From assembly GCA_943735955.1 (NCBI GenBank), contig OX030966.1, positions 5,057,393 to 5,121,392 of the forward strand: a stretch of 64,000 bases of DNA, read 5' to 3'. The position numbers and the translations under genes were made by a program. Shown here one piece after another: positions 34,288 through 49,062 of this stretch. This DNA comes from Piscicola geometra. Its lineage: Eukaryota; Annelida; Clitellata; Hirudinida; Piscicolidae. Each line of letters begins with the position of its first letter. The first letter of the stretch is position 1. The notes under the pieces were generated by a model, which had not been told where the DNA came from, searched no databases, and saw nothing but the letters and a program-made list of their open reading frames with translations.

Positions 34288-37233
34288 CAGCATTTCTTCT
34301 TCCTTGCATTCATCCACCATCACTCGTTCACCAGAAATATTTGAAGATAAATTCTTATACACCTTTGTACGTCTCCAACATGCATTAAAGGAGTAGCATC
34401 AAAGCAAAATACATCCAGCATCCTCCACCATTTTCCATCCTTCACACCACATCCTAAACACTCTTCCATCCTTTCTGCTCCATCCTTCCCCTGTACATAT
34501 CCACCCTTCATACGCCAGTATGCCTATCGACAATTACGTCATCATCATCATCATCATCATCATCATTTAAAGTTTGTTGAAGTGGCGTTTGCCCAGAGAG
34601 CTTCGAGGCCATCATTGCACACCCCTTGTAAATCCACCACCTCACCACTTTCCAGTCTTTATACTCAAGATCTCTTTAAAACTGCCTGATTCAGATCTAC
34701 TTTTATTGGGGTCTCATCATTATCGTCATCGTTATCATAGTCAAAATCATCATCATCATCATCAGCATCATTGTTTTTGTAATTTAGAGTCAACCTTTGA
34801 TTTTGAGTGTGACTTCACTTACAGTGCTTAAATCTGAGATCACGATTTTGAAATTATTTCTATGCTCTATCTGCTCCACTCCCTCTGTCATTAACCACAC
34901 ATCAATCCTGTCACCACCCACCCACCCACCCTGACACCATGCCTTTTTCCATCTTAACAACAACCAAACACTCATCCACTCTCTCACCAACCAACCACTC
35001 ATTCACTCTCTCACCAACAACTACCACTCATTCCTCACCCTCCGTTCTCATATATTGATGTAAAACTATTTCCTGCTCAAAATTTATTACTTCACTTCCA
35101 CCACCATTGCCACACTGCCAGAGAGGGCTTCAGTGAGTGGTAACCTACAGACAGACAGGCGTTTTTACATTGTATTCTGTGATACTACTTCAAGATTGGC
35201 TTCGGGAAAACTATTCCATGCATTAGATTCTCAAGTGATTCGCTGACGTTTACGCTAATAAAGCGTCTGAAAATATTTATTTATTTATTGTTTGATGACT
35301 ACCAAATACCACTATCACCCATTGAAAATAATTCTACTACCACTGTCACCACCAAACTACTGCACTACCAACCAACGCTACATTACTCCCACTATCCAAT
35401 CACCCCCACCAATCTAACCTTCACCACACCGTCACCAGCCACCACTACCATCCAACCAAACACCCACAATAACCACCACCAACGTGGACACACCACCAAC
35501 GTGGACACACCACCAACGGGGACACACCACCAACGGGGACACACCACCCCAAAGTCAAAAGCAGCCATCGATCTGACAGCTTCCACTTGCTCTCTCCTAA
35601 TACCTCTAAGTTCCTTCGAGTGCGCTTCGATTTATCTTTGTTTTTTCAGTGTCTTTTGCTAATCCTTTTCCGTTTCCATAATTCATTCCATCTTCTCATT
35701 CTTCTTTCCATCCCATTTTCTAATTTCATTCTCCTTCTCTTTGTTATCATCTTCCTCTTCTTTTTACTTATAGTTTTCTTCTTTTTTCATCTTTTATTCA
35801 TTTTCTTTTCTTCCTTCTTTTTTTCTATTTTTTTCTACAAAGGATTCTTAAGTCCTAAATCCATTAGAGCAGACAAGATCATTTAGAAAGACTGTATATA
35901 CAAATTGAAAAGTGTCTTGGAGGAAGGAGAAGGAGGAGGAAGAAAAAGAAGAAAAAGGAGAAAAAAAAAAGAAAAAAAAAGAAGAAAGAAAAAATAAAAA
36001 AAAGAAAAAAAAGTAGACGAGGAAGAGAAGGAGGAAGAAACAGGAAGATATAGAAGATAGAAAGAGAAGAAGGGTTGGCAGTAACTTATGGAACGCATTG
36101 TGTTCGAGCATTCCTTGCTCCTAACGAGATTGTGAGTTTTATATGCCGGAAATCCATTCCTTTGAGGCGCTGTGTAAGGACGACAAATAACCCTCGATGA
36201 AGATAATGAATAATTGATTCATACTCGAGGCTGGAGAGTATCCTACGTGACCAAAACCAAGCGTTTCATACGGTAATTAAAAGTATACAAATTGTTTTGT
36301 CATATTATCGAAATATCGAAGCTTAAATTCGATTTTTATCGATCGTTTCACATTTCTAAAGCAGGCTCAAATCAAGTTTTATTGTCCACGAATTCTTGTG
36401 ATTTTTCGATCTCTTAATGATGTTATGCAACTTTGTGGGGTCTGGCATTACATTTGGATTACGTCGTGTTGCAATTGTTTGTTTCGTAACCTGTGTGTGT
36501 GCACATTTGTTGTTGTTGGTACTGTATGTATGTATGTGTGTTATTACTGGTTGTTGTTGTTGTTGTTGTTGTTACTGTTGTTTGTAATTGTTGTTGTTAC
36601 TGGTTGGTGTTGTTGTTGTTACTGTTGTTGTTTGTAATTGTTGTTGTTGGTACTAGTTGTTGTTGTTGTGGATACTTGTCGTTGTACGAGTATCAATGAA
36701 TCCTGGTATTAATTAATTTAATCCACAACCATCGAAGAATCTGCACTGCTTTTCGTAGAGCAGCAACAACCTGAAATTCAACGAAGGCAGGCGAGGATTG
36801 TTCGGCGAGGTTCGTTGATCAGAAAGTCACCAAGCAAAGAGAATTCTGGAAAGTTTTTACCACGAAGTTGTGTAATGATACACTGGATTACGGTGGTGTG
36901 AATACGTGTGGGGTAGAGTTGCTGGTCAGTCATCAAGATAATTATTATTGAAATTAAAAAAATATGCGTAAAAAAATAAGAATAGCAATAAAGTGGGTGA
37001 TAGTGAGTAGGGGGTTGATGATGATTAAAAGGGAGATAGTGATGGATCAGAGAGGGGCTGCCTGCACTGAGTTATAGAAGCACTAAGTAATTAATGACAA
37101 AGACAGTAAGCTCGCAAGATTTCAAAATGCCGGAAGTCATCGATCCATGATCTTTCCCGCCAAATCTTTCCCGCCAAATGCTTCCACGTCGTTTGTTTCC
37201 CCGTGGTATCATCGTCTGAGTTATGAGGCGACT
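34288..37233. other. BicD 3' region and gene-free DNA
   Basis: Contains (ATC)n blocks (34535-34565, 34745-34765), ACCACCAACGTGGACAC units at 35475-35545, T-rich (35690-35840) and purine-rich GAA/AAG stretches (35910-36070), and (GTT)n at 36545-36665. An AATAAA at 35257-35262 is a candidate BicD polyadenylation signal about 970 bases past the stop. No conserved exon was seen. Confidence 0.55.
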
Positions 37234-37863
37234 TGATGTATCATCATCAGCATCAGTGTATCATCATCAGCATCAGTGTATCATCATCAGCATCAGTGTA
37301 TCATCATCAGCATCAGTGTATCATCATCAGCATCAGTGCATCATCATCAGCATCAGTGCATCATCATCAGCATCAGTGCATCATCATCAGCATCAGTGCA
37401 TCATCATCAGCATCAGTGTATCATCATCATCAGCATCAGTGTATCATCATCAGCATCAGTGCATCATCATCAGCATCAGTGTATCATCATCAGCATCAGT
37501 GCATCATCATCAGCACCAGTGTATCATCATCAGCATCAGTGCATCATCATCAGCATCAGTGTATCATCATCAGCATCAGTGCATCATCATCAGCATCAGT
37601 GTATCATCATCATCAGCACCAGTGTATCATCATCATCAGCACCAGTGTATCATCATCAGCATCAGTGCATCATCATCAGCATCAGTGTATCATCATCAGC
37701 ATCAGTGCATCATCATCAGCATCAGTGTATCATCATCATCAGCATCAGTGTATCATCATCATCAGCATCAGTGTATCATCATCAGCATCAGTGCATCATC
37801 ATCAGCATCAGTGTATCATCATCATCAGCATCAGTGTATCATCATCCGCATCAGTGCATCATT
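37234..37863. repeat. 20-bp (TATCATCATCAGCATCAGTG)n minisatellite
   Basis: About thirty units, phase-stable, with two recurrent variants: TGTA or TGCA at the unit join, and 23-base units carrying an extra TCA; CACCAG replaces CATCAG in a few. The long ORFs across it (Ser-Ala-Ser-Val-His-His) are artefacts of the repeat. Confidence 0.97.
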
Positions 37864-38031
37864 GAAACATGTGAGAGAGTGGGAGAGGAGGGTGAAGATG
37901 GGAGATGGGAAAAAAAGGAAGAAGATGTGAGGAAAAAGTGAAGAAATGAAGAATTAATAAATAGCGTATACAATAGGATAAAGAATACAATAGGATACAA
38001 TAAAACACAATACAACAGAGAGATAATACAA

Positions 38032-38144
38032 TTAGGAGTGATCTTGGAGGGAGTAAAACAACTTCTCCTGGTGCAGGCTTTGGTGGGAGTGTCGGAAGAG
38101 ACGGATGCTGGAGATGGCCTTGGTGATGGTGCAGGAGGTGATGG
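38032..38144 (-). CDS. Candidate terminal exon, unassigned
   Basis: After an AG at the 5' side (minus strand, TGGCAG at about 38145-38150) an open stretch reads RSITSCTITKAISSIRLF and ends LFYSLQDHS before a TAA at 38032-38034. Codons end mostly in C or G, as in the real exons here. I do not recognise a family and see no convincing upstream exon, so it may be chance. Confidence 0.25.
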
Positions 38145-38218
38145 AGCGCTGCCATTTTTCAACAAATCTTTCCAATTATATATACAGATTATGTATGTAT
38201 AGTATGGTATACAGTATA

Positions 38219-39290
38219 CATTGTATTAGAGACCGACCGAAACAGATATTTTTATTTCGGCCGAAACCGAAATTAGGCCGAAATTAAAATCACATTTTCA
38301 GCCGAAACCGAAATTAAGCCGAAATTGAATATCAATTTTCAGCCAAAACCGAAATTAAACCGAAATTGTAATAATATTTTCGCCCAAAACCGAAGCCGAA
38401 ATTTTTGCCAACTTTTATTAAAAATTAAAAAATTGTATTTAATGATGACAATGCCAGTTTAATAAGTAAATCCAAACAAGCGTATATTTTAAGCAAAAAA
38501 ATAAAAGTTTTTCAACAAAATTTTGTTGTTGTTGTTGACAGGCTTTGCTTTGGTCAGACTGACATTTTGTAAAAAACTTCCAAATAGGATTCAACGACAT
38601 TCTCACAATTTTTTTTGAATTAATTAATCGAAGCCAAATCTTCTCGTTTTTTCGACTTATATATAGTGTTTTTCAAAGAATGGATATCTAGAATTCCACA
38701 TGCTTGTATATGTTATTCGAACATTTAGTCTTATGTCACCAATAAATCAATAAACCACGATATCTGATATCTAATAGAGATGAGAATCGAACCCAAACTT
38801 AATAATTCGAGTTCGATTGAGGATATACAGATACTTACTTTTGACAAGAACATTTTTTTAAACAAATGTTTTAAAAAAAAGAATTTGCTCAAAAAAAGTT
38901 TTGTTAAATATCATCATTGAACGTATCCCAATTTACTTAAATTTCAAATACATGATTGTTGTTCCAGATGCTTGTATAGGTTATTCGAATAATTAGTCTG
39001 ATGACACCCATAAATCAACCAAAAACGATAACTAATAGATATCTAATAGAGAATCGAATCCGAACTTAATAGTTCGATTGAGGATACAGATATAACAGAT
39101 AAACTACATAAATAAATGAAAATTTCGGGGTTTCGGTAAATATGAGATCCATTTCGGCCGAAACTGAAATTGAGCCGAAATTACAAAATTATTTTCGGCC
39201 GAAACTGAAAAATGGCGAAAGTAAGAAAATTGGCAATTTCGGCGCCGAAACCGAAACAGAACCGAATTTCGATCGGTCTCTACATTGTAT
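38219..39290. mobile_element. Non-autonomous hAT-type DNA transposon with 8-bp target duplication
   Basis: The element spans 38227-39282 (1056 bp). Its ends are inverted: TAGAGACCGACCGAAA at the left and the complement of TAGAGACCGATCGAAA at the right. The flanks are the identical 8-mer CATTGTAT (38219-38226 and 39283-39290). TAGAG ends plus an 8-bp duplication are hallmarks of the hAT superfamily. Both subterminal regions are packed with CCGAAA / TTTCGG motifs in tandem, typical of transposase binding zones. No transposase ORF is present; the interior is AT-rich and contains a direct duplication. Confidence 0.88.
38698..39093. repeat. Direct duplication inside the hAT element
   Basis: About 130 bases at 38698-38835 and 38967-39093 align end to end (shared GCTTGTATA, GTTATTCGAA, TTAGTCT, ATAAATCAA, GAATCGAA, TTCGATTGAGGATA), with small indels and substitutions. 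The offset is about 268 bases. Confidence 0.8.
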
Positions 39291-39474
39291 ACTATACATT
39301 GTATATAAATAATATACATTATTGTTACGTTTTTCTTTCTTTTTCTCCAAGTTTAACGTTCCTGAAGTTTCCTCCGAAAGATGCTTCGGGATTGAAGAGT
39401 ATTCAATACCGTAATCTCCATGCACCAGGCCCCGTGACCCGCACTGGATTGATCACGTGGTTTTGGTGTGGTGA

Positions 39475-39657
39475 TGATAGTAGTAGTAGTGGTTGTGATA
39501 GTAGTAGTGGTGGTTGTGATAGTAGTAGTGGTGGTTGTGATAGTAGTAGTAGTGGTTGTGATAGTAGTAGTGGTTGTGATAGTAGTAGTGGTTGTGATAG
39601 TAGTAGTAGTGGTTGTGATAGTAGTAGTAGTAGTTGTGATAGTAGTAGTAGTTGTGA
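39475..39657. repeat. (GATAGTAGTAGTGGTTGT)n array
   Basis: AGT trinucleotides interrupted regularly by GGTTGTGAT, giving a unit of 15 to 21 bases. Confidence 0.9.
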
Positions 39658-40059
39658 TGCATGGCGTCTCGTTCTAGGTGTTGCAGGCTTCCAAACCCTA
39701 GAGTGATTGCAGGAATGGATGAAAGGAAAGATGGATGGATAGAAGAGAGATGGAGGAAAGCTAGAAAGAGGGGAAAAAGAGAGATGGGTGGAAGAATGGG
39801 ATGATTTAAAGAAGATGGATGAATGGAGAGAAAATGAGAAGGAGGGAGACACAAGCAAGAAGAGAATGGCAAACGGAGGAAGAGCGCCAGAGGAACACAT
39901 CCACAAGTACACTCAGTAGTAGGCATGACGTCACGAGAAAAGGATCATGTGATTGGATGACCCAGGATCACGTGTGCCTGCCAAGGCATCGGGCCTTTTA
40001 TTATATGCGTGTTTGATGGATTGTGTGCCTTTCATTCAATACACACTCAGTGCCTCCGA

Positions 40060-40345
40060 GCCGCTGGCAACAACAACAACAACAAAACCAACAAGAATAT
40101 CAAAAACAGCAACAACAAAGTTTAATAACAATACCAACAATAAAAACAACTAACGAAAAGAATTATATTCATAAAAAAGCAAAATCCTCAACTACGACAA
40201 TCGTAACAACCATAGAAATCATAACAACTCCGTAAGCAATCAGGCAAGCAACTGCAACAACAAAAATAACAATGACTAACAAAAACAACAATCCAAACCC
40301 AAACAAAAACCCAAACAATAACAACAACAACATCATAACGCTAGA
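40060..40345. repeat. CAA-rich low-complexity DNA
   Basis: Imperfect AACAACAACAAAAACC sequence without coding signal. GAT-rich repeats follow at 40520-40615. Confidence 0.7.
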
Positions 40346-40810
40346 GGGCTCAACCATCGAATTTGGGACACCCATGGTTCAACAGGCACAGGGTCACAAC
40401 AAACCACTTGTTAAAGTTCGGTTTACACCATATATATGGTGTGCTCTGACACTATATATATAAAGTCTGAACTGGTTTGGGTTCACACTACTTTGGAAAA
40501 GTGATTTTGGCCATTGAAGCGGTGATGATGATGGTGGTGATGATGATGATGACGATGATGACGATGAGGATGGTGACGATGATGTTGATTATTAAAAAGA
40601 TGTTAGTGATGATGATGGACCGAAGCAACCTCGGGTGTGGCCATTTATCAAAACGCCCGAATGTACAAATGTTATTATGAAAACACCTATGCACAAACAA
40701 TAGATAAGACAAACACATAAACAAATAGATAAAAAAACACGTAGATACGAACACACAAACACACTGATACAATAAAATAAAAAAACAGACGCACAATCTC
40801 ACACATACAT

Positions 40811-43775
<2,965 letters not shown>

Positions 43776-44717
43776 CTTGTTGCATCTTCCAAGCAACTGC
43801 AGCCATCAAAAGAAAGCCAAAAGATACACATACATACAACATACACATACATACAACATTGTATGTATGTATGTATGTATGTATGTATGTATGTATGTAT
43901 GTATGTATGTATGTATGTATGTATGTATGTATGTATGTATGTATGTATGTATGTATGTATGTATGTATGTATGTATGTATGTATGTATGTATGTATGTAT
44001 GTATGTATGTATGTATGTATGTATGTATGTATGTATGTATGTATGTATGTATGTATGTATGTATGTATGTATGTATGTATGTATGTATGTATGTATGTAT
44101 GTATGTATGTATGTATGTATGTATGTATGTATGTATGTATGTATGTATGTATGTATGTATGTATGTATGTATGTATGTATGTATGTATGTATGTATGTAT
44201 GTATGTATGTATGTATGTATGTATGTATGTATGTATGTATGTATGTATGTATGTATGTATGTATGTATGTATGTATGTATGTATGTATGTATGTATGTAT
44301 GTATGTATGTATGTATGTATGTATGTATGTATGTATGTATGTATGTATGTATGTATGTATGTATGTATGTATGTATGTATGTATGTATGTATGTATGTAT
44401 GTATGTATGTATGTATGTATGTATGTATGTATGTATGTATGTATGTATGTATGTATGTATGTATGTATGTATGTATGTATGTATGTATGTATGTATGTAT
44501 GTATGTATGTATGTATGTATGTATGTATGTATGTATGTATGTATGTATGTATGTATGTATGTATGTATGTATGTATGTATGTATGTATGTATGTATGTAT
44601 GTATGTATGTATGTATGTATGTATGTATGTATGTATTTATGTATGTATGTATGTATGTATGTATGTGTATGTATGACTATCTTTTGATGGCTGCAATTGC
44701 TTGGAAGAGGCAACAAG
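43776..44717. repeat. (GTAT)n array flanked by 38-bp inverted repeats
   Basis: A nearly perfect GTAT array (43860-44670, about 200 units) lies between arms at 43776-43813 and 44680-44717. The arms are inverted complements matching at 36 of 38 positions (core AAGCAAYTGCAGCCATCAAA). Between the left arm and the array is a short stretch of the opposite-strand motif (ACATACATAC), so the whole can fold back. Confidence 0.95.
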
Positions 44718-44913
44718 TGGAGTGGTTGCTGATGCTGGAGAATGAGTGCTTGAATGATCATTGGGCAGATGATGGATGAATGAGGGGTGGACGAGTGATA
44801 GATAAATGAATGATGGATGGATGGATGAAGGATAAATGTATTGAAGATGTAGGTACCGAGGAAAGCACTAAGCTGATTGTCAACTTCGTGCCAAACCCCT
44901 TCGAGCACTTTGT

Positions 44914-45160
44914 CCATCCATCCATCCATCCATCCATCCATCCATCCATCCATCCATCCATCCATCCATCCATCCATCCATCCATCCATCCATCCATCCA
45001 TCCATCCATCCATCCATCCATCCATCCATCCATCCATCCATCCATCCATCCATCCATCTATCCATCCATCTATCCATCCATCTATCCATCCATCTATCCA
45101 TCTATCCGTCCATCCATCTATCCATCCATCCATCTGTCCATCCATCCACCCCATCATCCA
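44914..45160. repeat. (ATCC)n array
   Basis: About 60 CATC units, with CATCTATC variants at the right end. A short opposite-orientation GATGGATGGATG lies at 44810-44830. Confidence 0.97.
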
Positions 45161-46434
45161 TCTCTTCATCAACCCATCTAATCCACTTATCCACCTCTCC
45201 ACTTTTCCACACGGTGACCTCTCATAGAGATCCCATCAGAAGATTCAACGAGCATTAGCGGGCTGAGGTCGGTGAGGTCTGATGGATGAGGCGACAAGGC
45301 TGCCTCGGGCGCACGCCACTGCGATTGCGCTACTTCTTTTAAATCACCAGGCTTGCTTCCTTCGAATTGCTAACGGTATGAAGAAGAAAGAAGTGGGGAA
45401 TGGAAAGAGGATTCGGGAGATGGAGAGAATGGTGCTGGAGGGGTGAGAAGAGGGCATGAAAAATGAAAATGGCAAAATCGGAGAAGGGCTGTGGATGATA
45501 GGAAGAAAATGATGAAAAAAGAGAAGTGGGCTGTGAAAGGAAGGGAGGGTGGAATGAAAGGATGAGGAAAAAGAGAAAAGATGGAGGGTTGGGTGAGAGA
45601 TGATGATGGGAGGAAGGGAGGATGGGAAGAAAAGAGGAGAGGAGGGGGGAGAGTGGAAGAAAAGGAGAATGGGAGAAAATGAAAACGAAAACCAAAAAGA
45701 ATGGAAAAAAGGAAGACGGAAGAAAGGAAGATAGAAGAAAGGAAGGATGGGAGGAGAGGATGATGCCTGGCTTTTGCGAAGGTCTCAAGCCGCTTATTAA
45801 CATAAAGTCGAAGGCGCTTATGAAGAATCATACTAAAAACAGCACTACCACTGAAAGTAAAAGTTATAATATTACTAATACTAATAAGAAAATTAATCAT
45901 TTTAAAACTAATCATAAAATAGAGCTCTACATGAATGCAAGTGAGTCGTTGTGGGCAAGCATGCATGCACGAAGGCTGCAGTAAAGTGTGGTTAGGACGC
46001 TAAAGAAGGTTCTGGCATGGGATTAGGGAGAGTTTTGGGATGGGATTAGAGAGGGTGTGGATGCGATAGAACTTTTACTCTGCTAATCTGCACAAAGCGC
46101 ACTTAGACATGTACCCTTTGGGAAACAATTTGATATTATTATCCTTCTAAAATGTATTCATCGCCAATTCGCCCAAGCTTCAAAATGCATCGGCGTTGCA
46201 CCGAGGCATCGTCAAGAATTATCGGATGATTTTATTCATTAAACTGTGACTCGGTGAAGAATTTAATCGGAGTAATATTTCATAAATTAAGCGCGCACCA
46301 GAAGGCGATGAGGAGGAGCTGCTGGCGTGGCCTGTTCACTGGGCGTTCAGGAGATAAGAGGTGTTATGCTTGATTGAAATAACATCCGATTAAGTATCTA
46401 TAACTCCACATAAACACACAAGCACGCACGCAAG
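45161..46434. other. Gene-free interval
   Basis: A purine-rich GGAAGAAAGG low-complexity stretch occupies 45370-45770; the rest is unique sequence without a recognised exon. Confidence 0.5.
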
Positions 46435-46962
<528 letters not shown>

Positions 46963-47787
46963 AACCCCAATGTCTTCAAAGCAGTCTGCAGAGCATTGCA
47001 CAGATAAATCCCTGGTTTTAATGTCATTGTGGAGGCTGTTGCATTGTATCTGCTGAAGCCATGGCGTCCCTCATTGTATGATGGCTTCTTCATCAAAAGA
47101 CTACCATATGAAGACGAGAGATGGATTTTTAAGAAAAATAATAAATGGGAAAATGAAGATGAAACAAAAGGAATGTAAGAGATGATGGAGTGAGAAGGAG
47201 GAAGAGGAAGAGGAGAAGGAGGAAGAGGAAGAGGAAGAGGAAGAGGAGAAAGAGGAAGAAGAGAAGGAAGAGAAAGAAAAGGAAAAGCAGGAGGAGAAAG
47301 AGGAGAGAGAAGAAGAAGAGAAAAAAAAGAGAGAGAGGAAAAAGAGGAGGAAGAAGAGTCTTCATTGCAGCTCTGTGACTTCTCAACAGAAAATGGCATT
47401 CTTTTATATTTAAAGACATTTTGAAGATTAAAACTTTAAAGTATAGAAGTATCCAACGAGAGAAGGCTTTGGCATGGAAGAGTGATGGAAGAAGTGAAGG
47501 AGAGAGTGAAGGAGGAGTGAAGGAGGGCTGGTGGAGTTATGAAGTAGCATTGGTTGATGCTTCAAATCACAGTATCCCTTTCACTCCAAAAATATTTAAT
47601 TTTCCACTCATCGAGAGGACGAAATGAATAAATCTTGCGACTAAAGGCTCCTCCAAGCCTTCCAGAATTGAAAAAAACGCTTGAGAAATTAAGGGTGGAA
47701 GCAAAATAGCGCCAAGACAGTTTTGAATTAAAACTTTGAAACGCGGGAAAAACATCGCAATAATAATAAATTGATCATAATAATAGC

Positions 47788-47842
<55 letters not shown>

Positions 47843-48162
47843 TTAATAATAAAAAAATAAGACTTTGACAAAAACGCCAACATCACAACGTCACAGTTCC
47901 ATTTTCATTTGGACGAGTGACGTCAGAGTCGACTGCATTTCAAAAGTTTTGAAATGTCGAAGAGATAAAAAGTAATTCTGAATGTCGTTGCTGGTTCGTA
48001 GACAAGACGTGTCATGGTGGTGGAGGTTTCTGCAGAGACACGCATGCAGTCGTTCAACCCCCCCCCCCCCCCCCATATCACCCTTCTTTCCCCACCCCCA
48101 ACCTCCTTCTCCACCCACTGCACTAAACCTTCTCCCACAACCCCTTCCCTCCTCTCCCACAG
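46963..48162. other. Gene-free interval
   Basis: Includes a purine-rich GGAAGAGGAAGA block (47180-47360), an (AAT)n run (47785-47850) and a 14-base poly-C at about 48060-48074. The minus-strand ORF at 46972-47110 is discussed under findings. Confidence 0.5.
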
Positions 48163-48278
48163 GTTTGACTCTTGCCTCTACACCACGTGACCTTTTCCAA
48201 CTGACATGCGCAGCAGAAGACCATGGCTCCAGTGTGGAGTTGTGTACTTGGTCCTTCTCACTTCGGCTTCAGTCTCCG
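48163..48278 (+). CDS. Candidate internal exon, unassigned (Ig-like Cys pattern)
   Basis: A C/T-rich tract ending CTCTCCCACAG precedes an open stretch of 116 bases, and the donor CCG/GTATGA follows. Only one frame is open (phase 1 in, phase 0 out); it includes DLFQLTCAAEDHGSSVELCT and then WSFSLRLQSP. LTC...CTW is loosely reminiscent of an extracellular Ig-type fold. No partner exon is visible, and its phase does not join to the exon at 58303. Treat as a possibility only. Confidence 0.3.
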
Positions 48279-48284
48279 GTATGA

Positions 48285-48590
48285 TTGGTTGGTTTTGTGA
48301 GGGTGTAACTGGTTGGTTAGATGAGAGTTGGTTGTTTGAGGGTTGGTTTAAGGTACATTGGTTGGTTGAAGGTTGATTGGTTGGTTGTGGGTTTCTTGAT
48401 TGATGGTTGTTTGGTTGAAAGTTGACTGTTTGAGAGTTGTTTTTTTAGGGGTTGATTAGATGGATGGATGAGGATTGGCTGTTTGAGGGTTGGTTAATGG
48501 TACGTTGGTTGGTTTGTTGGTTTGTTGGTTGGTTTTTTGGTTGGTTTGTTGGTTGGTTGGTTTGTTGGTTGAGTAAGATAGGTGCGTGGT
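48285..48590. repeat. GGTTGGTTG-rich repeats
   Basis: Imperfect TTGGTTGGTTTGTTGG and GTTTGAGGGTTGGTT units. Confidence 0.85.
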
Positions 48591-48916
48591 TGTGTGGGAA
48601 AAATATGGTATTTTTACAAAAATAATCTTCTTTAATGCACATAGAAAATGTAAAATAAAATGTCCAAAATTGAAAGTTTAGGCGATTTTTCGATATTTGA
48701 AAAATCTACAAATTCGATCTAGTGTCAGCAAGAAGACGTATCTTTATTTATCACGCGTGAATCCATATTGCTTGGTGATTCGCTGATCGAATCAATTGGA
48801 GGCTCTCGATTTAATAATATTGTCTGTTGTGCCTTCTGTTAGTGCCTCAGTCGTTACATGAATGGTAGTAGAGCAAGAAGTTTTGTAAGGTTTGACAAGA
48901 GCTTGTACGAATTGTA

Positions 48917-49062
48917 ATGTGGAGGAGTTGTTATTTGGAGAAGTTGTTATTTGGAGGAGTTGTTATTTGGAGGAGTTTTTATTTGGAGGAGTTGTTATTT
49001 GGAGGAGTTGTTATTTGGAGGAGTTGTTATTTGGAGGAGTTGTTATTTAGAAGAGTTTTTAT
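48917..49062. repeat. 16-bp (GAGTTGTTATTTGGAG)n minisatellite
   Basis: About nine nearly identical units. The surrounding 48591-50155 holds A-rich and (ATC)n stretches and CA-rich DNA at 49880-50015, but no gene. Confidence 0.93.

Noticed and set aside
37223..37941. CRISPR-like array of regular repeats
   Set aside because: Units are contiguous with no unique spacers, and the sequence is from an animal genome; it is a minisatellite.
39189..39425. ORFs across the right end of the hAT element
   Set aside because: They run from transposon terminal repeats into flanking DNA and match no transposase.
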